A stretch of DNA of 64,000 nucleotides from Kribbella caucasensis (lineage in GTDB: Bacteria; Actinomycetota; Actinomycetes; Propionibacteriales; Kribbellaceae): positions 186,001 to 250,000 of the forward strand of contig NZ_SNWQ01000010.1 of the NCBI RefSeq assembly GCF_004361855.1, written 5' to 3'. Of the stretch, positions 43,148-51,360 are shown piece by piece. How positions within the stretch are numbered: position 1 is the first letter of the stretch; each line of letters opens with the position of its first letter. The translations under genes and the position numbers were made by a program. Below the pieces are notes generated by a model. The model ran no database searches. It saw nothing but the letters and a program-made list of their open reading frames with translations, and was not told the DNA's origin.

Positions 43148-44188
43148 ATGAAGAATGGCGCGAAATGTCGCGCCGTTGGGTTGGGGGCTGCCGTGACGAA
43201 GTCGGGCGAGCACGGGCGGGACGATATCGCCGGGGCGGAGCAGGCTTATCAGTTGGCGATTGATTCCGGGCACGCCGACCGGACACCGAAGGCGGCGTTC
43301 AATCTCGGGGTGCTCCGTGAGGATCGGGGCGATTTCGCCGGGGCGGAGTGGGCCTATCAGTTGGCGATCGACTCCGGGCACGCCGACCAGGCCCCGAAGG
43401 CTGCGGTCAACCTCGGGGTGCTCCGTGAGGGGCGGGGCGACTTCGCTGGGGCGGAGCAGGTCCTCCAGTTGGCGATCGACTCCGGGCACACAGACATGGC
43501 CCCGATGGCAGCGGTCAACCTCGGGGTGCTCCATGACGATCAGGACGGGGCGGAGCGGGCCTATCGGCTGGCGATCGACTCCGGGCACGCCGACCAGGCC
43601 CCGAAGGCTGCGGTCAACCTCGGGGTGCTCTGTGAGGGGCGGGGCGACTTCGCTGGGGCGGAGCGGGCCTATCGGCTGGCTATTGACCTCGGGCACGCCG
43701 ACATGGCCCCGATGGCTGCGGTCAACCTCGGGGTGCTCTGTGAGGGGCGGGGCGACTTCGCTGGGGCGGAGCGGGCGTATCGGCTGGCGATTGACTCCGG
43801 GCACGCCGACCTGGCCGCGAAGGCGGCGGTCAACCTGGGGGTGCTCCGCGAAGGGCGGGAAGACTTCGCTGGGGCGGAGCAGGCGTACCAGCTGGCGATC
43901 GACTCCGGGCACGCCGACCAGGCCCCGCAGGCGGCGGTCAACCTGGGGGTGCTCTGTCACAGTCGGAAGGACTTCGCCGGGGCGGAGCTGGCTTTCCAGC
44001 TGGCGATTGACTCCGGGCACGCCGACCTGGCCCCGAAGGCGGCGTTCAACCTCGGGGTGCTCCGTGAGGATCAGGGCGACTTCGCCGGGGCGGAGCGGGC
44101 CTATCAAATCGCCATCGACTCCGGGCATCCAGTGGCTGCTTCATTCGCGCGAGAGGCGATGATGCAGCCACGCATACGCGACGGCTAG
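43148..44188 (+). CDS. 36-residue TPR-repeat protein
   Basis: About 330-346 residues made almost wholly of eight full and one partial 36-residue tetratricopeptide repeats with the consensus AGAExAYxLAIDSGHADxAP, xAAxNLGVLxEGRGDF. The repeats are so alike at DNA level (108-base period) that the gene must have grown by duplication. Repeat 3 lacks three residues. The start is ATG 43148 or, with a better ribosome binding site, GTG 43193. TPRs mediate protein-protein contact; the partner is unknown. The gene ends 13 bases before a pentapeptide-repeat gene. Confidence 0.85.
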   Translation: MKNGAKCRAVGLGAAVTKSGEHGRDDIAGAEQAYQLAIDSGHADRTPKAAFNLGVLREDRGDFAGAEWAYQLAIDSGHADQAPKAAVNLGVLREGRGDFAGAEQVLQLAIDSGHTDMAPMAAVNLGVLHDDQDGAERAYRLAIDSGHADQAPKAAVNLGVLCEGRGDFAGAERAYRLAIDLGHADMAPMAAVNLGVLCEGRGDFAGAERAYRLAIDSGHADLAAKAAVNLGVLREGREDFAGAEQAYQLAIDSGHADQAPQAAVNLGVLCHSRKDFAGAELAFQLAIDSGHADLAPKAAFNLGVLREDQGDFAGAERAYQIAIDSGHPVAASFAREAMMQPRIRDG

Positions 44189-44201
44189 CCTCGACAGGGA
44201 C

Positions 44202-45020
44202 ATGCCCGCTACCCACCAGCCCGTACGACGCTCGGACCTGCGCGCCAATTGCGCGCAGTGCGCCGGGCTGTGCTGCGTGGCGCTGACGCTGACCGCGTCC
44301 GCCGACTTCGCTATCGACAAGCCGGCCGGTGAACCGTGCCCGAACCTGAAGCATGACTTCCGCTGCGGCATCCACGCGCGGCTGCGGGACGGTGGTTTCC
44401 CCGGCTGCACCGTGTACGACTGCTTCGGCGCCGGCCAGAAGGTCACGCAGGTGACCTTCGGCGGCCGCGACTGGCGGCAGGCGGCGGACTCGGGCGCGCA
44501 GATGTTCGAGGTGTTCGCGGTGGTGCGGCTGCTACACGAGCTGCTTTGGTACCTGACCGAGGCGCTGGAACTGGCACGTCCCCTCCACGGCGAGCTCAGG
44601 CGTGCGCTCGACGATACCGATCGCCTGACCCTCGGCAGCCCGGAGTCGCTCGCGGAGCTCGACGTGTCCGCCCACCGCTCACGGATCAACGACCTGCTGT
44701 TACGGACCAGCGAGCTCGTCCGTGCCGGCGTCTCGCCCACACCGATGAACCGCCGCGGCGCGGACCTCATCGGAGCGAAGCTGCGCGGCGCCGACCTCCG
44801 CGGCGCCGATCTGCGCAGCGCCTACCTGACCGCCGCCGACCTGCGTCAGGCCGATCTCACGGCCGCCGACCTGATCGGTGCCGATCTCCGGGACACCGAC
44901 CTGCGCGGCGCCGACCTGGCGCGGAGCATCTTCCTGACCCAGATGCAGGTCAACGCGGCACGCGGCGACGCCGGTACGACGCTCCCGCCCCGGCTGATCC
45001 GCCCGTCGCACTGGTCCTAG
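44202..45020 (+). CDS. Pentapeptide-repeat protein with N-terminal Cys cluster
   Basis: A 272-residue protein. Residues 17-74 contain eight cysteines (17, 20, 24, 25, 46, 55, 69, 74) in a CxxCxxxCC pattern, likely to bind zinc or an iron-sulfur cluster. Residues 185-250 hold about 13 pentapeptides of the A(D/Y)LxX type (GADLIGAKLRGADLRGADLR in outline), which fold as a right-handed beta-helix. A helical segment lies between. The gene follows the TPR gene closely and may be co-transcribed. The role is unknown; similar helices mimic DNA in gyrase-protecting proteins. Confidence 0.85.
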   Translation: MPATHQPVRRSDLRANCAQCAGLCCVALTLTASADFAIDKPAGEPCPNLKHDFRCGIHARLRDGGFPGCTVYDCFGAGQKVTQVTFGGRDWRQAADSGAQMFEVFAVVRLLHELLWYLTEALELARPLHGELRRALDDTDRLTLGSPESLAELDVSAHRSRINDLLLRTSELVRAGVSPTPMNRRGADLIGAKLRGADLRGADLRSAYLTAADLRQADLTAADLIGADLRDTDLRGADLARSIFLTQMQVNAARGDAGTTLPPRLIRPSHWS

Positions 45021-45324
45021 CCTCGATCTCTCGCGTCTTGGGTGTCTGCATCGTTCTGATGGTGGATGGAGTTATCGGTGAGGAGCCTGACCCGGTTCTC
45101 CGGGGTGGTGTGGTGACTATGCTGCTCGTTCGGGGGGTTGCCGTCGAATGCGCCGGCGGTGGCCTCACGGGCTGGGGCTGGCACATCCCGGAGTTGTGAG
45201 GTCGGCGAAGCGCTTCGGGCGTTCACGCGCGTCCGTCGTGGCTTGCTGGCTGAGCCGGGCACTCGCTTGGCTCAGCCTCGCCGCCGGAACCCGTTTCCAT
45301 ATGGTTCGCCCTGGAACGCGATCA
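45021..45324. other. Intergenic region leading to an IS701-type end
   Basis: No gene is recognised. The last 20 bases run into the element end at 45325-45342. If an element lay here, its interior has decayed beyond recognition. Confidence 0.4.
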
Positions 45325-45346
45325 CGATCTACGGCTGTAGTACTAG
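45325..45346 (-). mobile_element. Solo IS701-type end with CTAG target
   Basis: CGATCTACGGCTGTAGTA (45325-45342) followed by CTAG (45343-45346), identical to the end at 6049-6070. No transposase is present. Confidence 0.6.
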
Positions 45347-45405
45347 GACGCGGCTATGCGACCCGGCGATGTCTGCGGCGATGCGACTAACCCGCGGGCC
45401 CTTAC

Positions 45406-45516
45406 TCACCGCGAGGCATTGCCGACGATCGCAACCACAACGGCGCCAGCGGCAAGCAGTACCGCGATGCCTCTGACGCTCTTCCAAGATGCGGTACTCG
45501 GTGCGGGCTTCGGCAT
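45406..45516 (-). CDS. Possible small single-span membrane protein
   Basis: A 36-residue frame beginning MPKPAPSTASWKSVRG with one hydrophobic segment (IAVLLAAGAVVVAIVG) lies 58 bases downstream of the sortase gene on the same strand. No clear ribosome binding site was seen. It could be a small gene or chance. Confidence 0.3.
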   Translation of the reverse strand: MPKPAPSTASWKSVRGIAVLLAAGAVVVAIVGNASR

Positions 45517-45574
45517 CGCGGGGGGTGTCGGCGATGCGCTGGTCGCGCCGCAGGTGTTGGTGATGTGTTCGTGG

Positions 45575-46315
45575 TCACCGGACTGGTTCGGCGATGACGA
45601 CGGCGTTGCTGAGGTAGACCTTGCCGTTCCAGTCCTCGCAGGTGACGAGTACGAGCCGGCCGCGGGTGGTCTGGTCGAAGACCTTCGCGGCGTGCTTCGC
45701 GAGTGATCGTTTGGGGTGGTTCGTCACCGAGGTCGTGACGTAGGTGATCGGGCCGGTGCTGGTCATGACGGTCACGATGGCGCCCACTCGAAGTTTGTCG
45801 AGATCGTCGAAGGCGCCACCGCCGGTGTGGACGGTGTGCGCGGTCATGACGGCCGAGCCGATCTTGGCCCCGGGTCGGGCGCCGCCCGACCACCAGCCCA
45901 CGACGCGCGGGTTCGACGGCGGTGTGAGAGAGCCGTCTTTGGCGGCTATCGGTATCACCTGCGCCGACACTGCGATCTGTGGGAGCAGGATTCGCCTCGG
46001 ACCGCCCTGGCCGGCATTCTCGGACTGGGCAGCCGGAGGGCTCGTGGTCGGTGTGACCGGCTTGGTCGTCGGTGACGTCTGGGGGATTGTCGGCGGGCGC
46101 GCGGCCGGCGGCCAGGACGGCGAGGTCTGTGGACCTGCGGGCGGCTGGTTTGTCGGCGCGTTCGTCTCGGACGGTAGGGCGGCCTCATCGCCGGCCGGCC
46201 GGCCGAACACGACCCACCCGCCCAGCAACGCGAGCAGGACGCCGGCCACCACGACCGGCGGGCCTAGAAGTGATGAGGTCGGCCGGTCGCGGCGTGTACG
46301 CCGGTTTCTGCCCAT
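45575..46315 (-). CDS. Class F-type sortase
   Basis: A 246-residue sortase: one N-terminal membrane helix (about 18-38), a long Pro/Thr-rich extracellular linker (45-105), then the sortase barrel with His160 (MTAHTV) and Cys226 (LVTCEDWNG). No arginine sits at the usual place within about 12 residues after the cysteine; the segment reads GKVYLSNAVV. Sortases join proteins to peptidoglycan or other amines. The gene follows its probable substrate gene by 15 bases. Confidence 0.87.
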   Translation of the reverse strand: MGRNRRTRRDRPTSSLLGPPVVVAGVLLALLGGWVVFGRPAGDEAALPSETNAPTNQPPAGPQTSPSWPPAARPPTIPQTSPTTKPVTPTTSPPAAQSENAGQGGPRRILLPQIAVSAQVIPIAAKDGSLTPPSNPRVVGWWSGGARPGAKIGSAVMTAHTVHTGGGAFDDLDKLRVGAIVTVMTSTGPITYVTTSVTNHPKRSLAKHAAKVFDQTTRGRLVLVTCEDWNGKVYLSNAVVIAEPVR

Positions 46316-46330
46316 GCGGGGCGTTTCCTG

Positions 46331-47110
46331 TCAGAGCTGGTGCAGTCCGCGGCGTCGCCGAACCAGGAGCGAGGCTAGGCCGATCATGATGCCGACGGCC
46401 GCCAGCAGGCCGGCGGCGACGATCGTCCGGCCGTGGTAGGAGTCATCCTGCGCGACAGGGCCAGGAAGACCAGCCTCCACCGCGGTTGGCACGCCCACCG
46501 GGGTCGACGGCACGGCGGTCGTCGCGGACGACGTGCCGGTCGTCGGCGACGTAGTCGGCGTCTCCGATGGCGATGCGGTTGGCGTACTCGTAGGCGTTTC
46601 GGTCGGCGTACCGGTCGGCGTTCCGGTTGGCGTTGCGGTTGGTGTGCCGGTCGGCGTACCGGTTGGCGTTGCGGTTGGTGTGCCGGTCGGCGGCGTGGCA
46701 TCGCACAGCACACGCACCCGGGTCTGGGCGACGAAGTCCCCGTCGGCGTTCTGGACCCGGAGCAGGTAGGTGCCGTCGTTGGGGGCGCCGAACTGGACGA
46801 GTTCGGTGCCGTGGGCGGCCACCGTCACAACGTAGTCGTCATCGTCCGGTGTGATCCCGACCATGTAGTGCTGGACCGTCGTGTTGGGGTTGCGCAGCTT
46901 GGCCACGACGCTGGGGCCCCCGTCGTGGCAGGTGACCCGTGCCTTGCTGAGCACCGGCGGCCGGACCGTGGTGGCGTGGCGCTTGTGGTCTGTGCTGCCG
47001 GTGACAGCCTGGGCCGGGGTCTGGGCTGACGCAGATGTGCTCCCCACGAGGAGCAGACCTGTCGCCAGCGTTGCGGTCAACAGACTGCCCACGAACGAAT
47101 GACGTTTCAT
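46331..47110 (-). CDS. Secreted Thr/Pro-repeat protein, probable sortase substrate
   Basis: A 259-residue protein with a signal peptide (MKRHSFVGSLLTATLATGLL in part, ending near SAQ). A small domain with two cysteines (VTCHDGG to RVLCDAT) is followed by a roughly 60-residue TPTGTPT repeat, then VEAGLPGP, a membrane helix and RRRRGLHQL. The tail has the order motif-helix-positive charge of a cell-wall sorting signal, although LPxTG is absent. The start is joined by ATGA to a leader ORF upstream. Confidence 0.82.
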   Translation of the reverse strand: MKRHSFVGSLLTATLATGLLLVGSTSASAQTPAQAVTGSTDHKRHATTVRPPVLSKARVTCHDGGPSVVAKLRNPNTTVQHYMVGITPDDDDYVVTVAAHGTELVQFGAPNDGTYLLRVQNADGDFVAQTRVRVLCDATPPTGTPTATPTGTPTGTPTATPTGTPTGTPTETPTSTPTASPSETPTTSPTTGTSSATTAVPSTPVGVPTAVEAGLPGPVAQDDSYHGRTIVAAGLLAAVGIMIGLASLLVRRRRGLHQL

Positions 47111-47292
47111 TGCCAGACCTGAATTCGCGTGCCGAGGTTTCGGACACAACAGGAACAAGCCAGTGGGCGCAGAGCCGGCGCCGACGATCGCCGGGACAGC
47201 GATCGCTCCCACCGGTACGGCGGCGAGTTCGAGCACGTGGCGGGGATAGGTAGACGGATTCTGACAGAACGGATGATGTGAAAAGACTTCAC
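47107..47292 (-). CDS. Frame-shifted leader ORF (copy C)
   Basis: A 61-residue frame starting GTG as VKSFHIIRSVRIRLPIP, the start of an AMIN-protein signal peptide, but shifted so that the rest reads YRWERSLSRRSSAP. Its stop overlaps the next start as ATGA. In the other frame the signal-peptide sequence (AVPVGAIAVPAIVGA) runs on into MKRHSFVG. A similar arrangement is at 59047-59253. It is either a coupled leader peptide or a shared relic. Confidence 0.4.
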   Translation of the reverse strand: MKSFHIIRSVRIRLPIPATCSNSPPYRWERSLSRRSSAPALRPLACSCCVRNLGTRIQVWQ

Positions 47293-47314
47293 GATGCCCC
47301 CCTTAGGACACCTA

Positions 47315-47341
47315 CTTGATGCGCCGCGGGGGATCAAAGTT
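47315..47341 (-). promoter_or_regulatory. Conserved ECF-like promoter box (copy C)
   Basis: On the minus strand AAC (47341-47339) lies 20 bases before CATCAAG (47321-47315), followed by GTGTCCTAAGGGGGG and the GTG start. Confidence 0.6.
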
Positions 47342-47531
47342 ATCGACCCGCGTCGCATCGCGTCACGCGATCCGGGTACCTGAAGGACGTCACCCCGGAT
47401 TGGTGAGCCCGACCGGTCGTCCGGCCGGCACCGGACGGCCCAGCCTGAGCCCCGATCTCGAACAACCCCAGGTCGTGGTCATTGGTCGACCCGGGCGCCC
47501 GCAGGCCGCTGGGCGAGGATCACGGGTGCGG

Positions 47532-48020
47532 TCAACGGGTGAGTCTTACGGCGATCTGCTCGGTGCCGCCGGGGTTGTCGGTGATGTCGGCGGATCCGTG
47601 GGCGCTACGGAATCGTCCCGTGCCGCCGGTCACCGCGAAGGTGATCTTGGTCGGCTCGCTGGGCGGCCCGGTCGGTCCGTCCGCCATGGCCTGCAGGGTC
47701 AGCAGTCCTTCCGGTAGAGCGATCGTCATCACCCAGTTGCAGGTGAGCGTCTGTGCCGTCGCCTTCACCACAGTGCAGGTGACTGCGTCGGTGCCGGCGG
47801 CCTTGCCGTTGCGGAAGACCTTGTCGGAGCTGATGATCTGGTCACCCAGCCCCAGCACGGGCCCGGGCGTGCCGACGTCGATGACGGCGAACTGCTCGGT
47901 CTGAGCCGTGAGATTGAGTACTTCGATTCCGTCGGACGACCCGCCGGCGAGGGCTCCGCCGACAGTGGTGGCCGCGAAGATGGCCGTGGCGACGGCCGCG
48001 GCGGTGTGGATGCTGCGCAT
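47532..48020 (-). CDS. Secreted allene-oxide-cyclase/dirigent-like barrel protein
   Basis: A 162-residue protein with a signal peptide (MRSIHTAAAVATAIFAA, cleavage near ALAGG). The mature part has the pattern of AOC/dirigent-like eight-stranded barrels: a central LGLGDQIISSDKVF and late FAVTGGTGRFRSAHGSADI. Two cysteines (TCTVV, TCNWV) may pair. In bacteria these proteins are secreted and of unknown function. The start has GGAGAATTCAG upstream. Confidence 0.75.
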   Translation of the reverse strand: MRSIHTAAAVATAIFAATTVGGALAGGSSDGIEVLNLTAQTEQFAVIDVGTPGPVLGLGDQIISSDKVFRNGKAAGTDAVTCTVVKATAQTLTCNWVMTIALPEGLLTLQAMADGPTGPPSEPTKITFAVTGGTGRFRSAHGSADITDNPGGTEQIAVRLTR

Positions 48021-48182
48021 CTGAATTCTCCTTGTACTGGTTGTGGTGTCGCTATGAGAGTGCGGCGCCGCCGCGCGACGAGACATCCGTGCCGCCTACG
48101 GAGTTAGCCGCGCCGGATGCGGCTCACCCGGGCGTTCTGCAGCCCTGTTCACCTGCTGGGCTCTTGGGGTGTACTGAGTGTC

Positions 48183-51047
48183 GTGACTGCGGCGCTGGGT
48201 CCGTCTGCACTGGTCGGCCGCGAGATCGAGGTGGCCGTACTCCGGCGCGCGGTCGATGAGGCGAGGGCCGGTACGGGCGGTGTAGTGCTGGTCACTGGCG
48301 AGGCCGGCATCGGCAAGTCGAGACTGGTTCGTGAAGCGGCGCTCTATGCGCGGGAAGCCGGCCTCACGGTGTTGTCGGGTCGCGCGGTCCCGCAGGGTGG
48401 CGCATATCGCCCGCTGGTGGATGCGCTCCTCGGACAGTTGCGCGACGCAACGATGTCCGAGTCTCCGGAGCTGCGGCCCTTCCGTTCCGCGCTGTCGCGC
48501 CTCATCCCCGGCTGGTCCGGATCGGAAGCCGCCACCGAACCGGCGGTGGACTCCGTGGTCGTCCTTGGAGAAGGCTTGGTCCGGCTGCTGCGCCGGGTCG
48601 GCGGCGACGCGGGGTGCCTGGTCGTGCTGGACGACCTGCATTGGGCAGATGCCGACAGTCTCGCGTTGCTCGAGTTCCTCGCCGGCGCCGTCGGTACGTC
48701 GCGGATCCTCGCTGTCGGCGCGGCACGAACCGATGAGCGGTGGCACCGGGACCGGCTGATGCTGAACGAGAACGTGCTCGCCCTTGCGCTGGACAGGTTC
48801 GGCCGGGACGACATAGTCGGTCTCATTTCCAGCCGCCTCCGGCAGGAAGAGTCGCTCTCACCCGGTTTCGAGGAGCTGATCGTTGCGCGTTCCGAAGGCG
48901 TACCACTCGTAGTGGAGGAGTTGCTGGCGGGGCTGGTCGAGTCGGGTGCTCTGACGCCCGTCGGGTCGGTCCAGCACCTCACTGCGGAGTCAGGCCGGTT
49001 GGTTCCGGCGGGACTCGCGGCGCTGGTGGCCCGCCGCCTCGGATCGTTGACCGAGGATCAGCGCAAGGTCGTTCACGCCGCCGCCGTACTGGGCCGTGAG
49101 GTCGACTGGGCGCTGCTTCCGCTGGTGGCCGCGCTGGATGAGGACTCCGTCCTCGAGTGATTGCGCGCCGCTGCCGACAGTCATCTTCTGGTGCCGACCG
49201 GGTCGCCCGGGCGGCTCAGCTGGCGTCACGGGCTGATCCGGGATGCTGTCCTGGCCATGGTCGGGCCCGGCGACCAGAGTGTGCTGGCCCGCCGTGCGGC
49301 TGAGGCCCTCGTCTCTCGGCCGAACCGGACCGGCTCTACTCCTGACGACCTGGCCGCAGCGGTAGAGCTCTTCGTGGCTGCGGGTGACGGACCCCGGGCG
49401 GCACAACTGCTGACCGACCTCGCCCGGCGGGCGATCGCGGTCGGAGCCCTGAGCACTGCAGACGAGCAGCTGGAGCACGCAGTACGGCTTGCACCGAACG
49501 AGCCCGGTCTCGCTGCCGATCGCGTCCGGGTCCAAACCTTGTCAGGCCAGATGGATGCCGCGTTCGCGACAGGTGACGCGGGCCTCGGGCAGATGTCGGG
49601 AGACCAGCATGCCGACCTGTGCTTCCAGCTGGCCCAGGCGGCCGTTGCGGCCGGTCGCTGGCAGCGGGCGAGTGGCTACCTCGAGCGGGCCGGACGACCG
49701 GCGGATGCCCGGACACCCGCGATCGCCGCAGATGTGGCCTTCGGCAACGGTCAGATCGTCGAAGCCGCACGGCTCGCCGGTCGTGCGGTCGATCAGGCGG
49801 AGCGCGATGGTCTGCCCGAGCAGTGCTGCGCTGCACTCGAGGTACTGGGGCGCTGCGCCCGTGAAACGGATCCTCAAGCCGCGGCGGCCGCCTTCCGGCG
49901 TGCCGCGCAGATCGCCGCGGATCATGGTCTCGCGCCGGCCAGGATCAGCGCGCTGCTCGCTCTGGGAACGACCGAGCTGCTCGAGTCGGACACGTCGGAC
50001 ACGCTGCTCGAAGCACGCCGGCTGGCGCTCGATTGCGGGATGCTCGGCCGGGTGTGTGACATCGACCAGCTGCTCACCGATTGTGCCCTGGTGGTCGAGG
50101 GTCCGGCAGCCGGCGCCGTGATCGCCCGCCGTACTGCGGAGTTGGCCGCGGGGATCCGGCTGTACCGGGTGCAGTCGATGGTCGAGATGATGGCTGCGGC
50201 CGGAGCCGGCGTACGCGGTGATCTGGCAGCGATGACGGCGGTTCTCGATGCTGCCGCGCTGCGACCCGACGCGCCGTTCGAGGCGACCGCCGCGCGCCCT
50301 TGTATCGAGGCGATGGTGCCACTCGTCGGCCACGACCTGCCCCGTGCCAGGGACCTGCTCGACCTCGGCATCGATGCGCTGGCAGCCCATGGCTCGTCGG
50401 CTCCGATCGGCCATTGGGGTCTGTGGGCGCTGGTCCGGACGGTGCTTGACGACCGGGGAGACGAGGCCCGCGAGGCGCTACGGCACGCTCCGCCGGTGAT
50501 GCGAGCGATCAATCGAGCCGCGCTCGAATTCGCCGATGCGGTCGCCGCTGGACGAGCGGGCCGGTCGGCTGAGGCGGTTGCCCTGCTGGCGGCTGGGAAC
50601 GGGAGTCTGCCGGGTCAGCACTGGTGGCGCAGGCTGCTGCGGCTGCTGACCGCTGAGGCGATGATCGCGGACGGTTGGGGCGACCCGGTCGCGATGTTGC
50701 GGGCGGACCTCACCGCCTTCGAGGCCGCGGGTGACGAGCAGCTCGCTCGGACCTGCCGGACCCAGCTGCGGCGAGCCGGTGTGACCGTGCGCCGCGGCCG
50801 CGGTAGCGCCGCAGTACCGCCTGCGTTGCGGGCGATCGGAGTGACCAGCCGCGAGATGGACGTCCTCGGCCTGGTCGCCGACGGGCTGACTAACCAGCAG
50901 GTCGCCGAGCGGCTCTTCCTGTCACCACGCACGGTGGAGACCCATGTCACGAACCTGCTGGCCAAGACAGGCACCACCAGTCGTACCGATCTCGTCGCCT
51001 ATGCAAGTCGCGCGATCGGGGCTGACAGGGATGCCTTAAGTCCGTAG
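48183..51047 (+). pseudogene. LAL-type LuxR regulator split by one in-frame TGA
   Basis: About 955 codons in a single frame. N-terminal AAA-type ATPase: Walker A GEAGIGKS, Walker B CLVVLDDLHWAD. A middle TPR-like region follows. The C-terminal LuxR HTH is VTSREMDVLGLVADGLTNQQ to SPRTVETHVTNLL. The frame is broken only by TGA at 49158-49160, between DEDSVLE and LRAAADSHLLVP, which in relatives is continuous. One base change (CGA to TGA) would explain it. The halves are otherwise intact, so the loss may be recent or a sequencing error. Start GTG 48183 or ATG 48117. Confidence 0.85.
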
Positions 51048-51135
51048 CGGCCACGGATCCGCCAGCAGCCCGGCAAGTGGAGTCTCGGACCTGTAGACCT
51101 CGCATCCTGACGAGGTCCGGACCGGAAGGACTCCC

Positions 51136-51360
51136 ATGATCATCGGATTCGACTACGTGGTAGCGGCCGCCGAGGCCCCTGTCGTCGGCCATCGGCGCCA
51201 TGCAGACCAGTTGCGGGTGGGACAAGATACTGAGCCACGGCCCTCCCAATGGCGTTCCCGGCTGATGGCGGCTCTGCGCGCGATCGCCTTCGCTTCGGCC
51301 GCGCAGTACTCGCTGCCGTTCGTTCCGGAACCTCGCGACTACCCGGTGAGTCGGCCGTGA
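51136..51360 (+). CDS. Small hypothetical protein coupled to monooxygenase
   Basis: A 74-residue frame (MIIGFDYVVAAAEAP start; FASAAQYSLPF near the end) with GGAAGGA five bases before its ATG. Its stop overlaps the GTG start of the monooxygenase gene as GTGA. Both signals favour a real gene. The protein is soluble and Arg-rich in the middle; the family is not recognised. Confidence 0.5.
   Translation: MIIGFDYVVAAAEAPVVGHRRHADQLRVGQDTEPRPSQWRSRLMAALRAIAFASAAQYSLPFVPEPRDYPVSRP

Noticed and set aside
43230-44130. A CRISPR or satellite array with 108-base period
   Set aside because: The repeats are in frame and encode TPR units throughout.
46540-46700. A CRISPR-like or tandem DNA repeat
   Set aside because: The short GTCGGCGT-type repeats encode a Thr/Pro-rich linker in the secreted protein; there are no spacers.
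49158-49160. Selenocysteine or programmed read-through at TGA
   Set aside because: No adjoining hairpin suited to a SECIS element was seen and the family has no selenoproteins; a point mutation is simpler.
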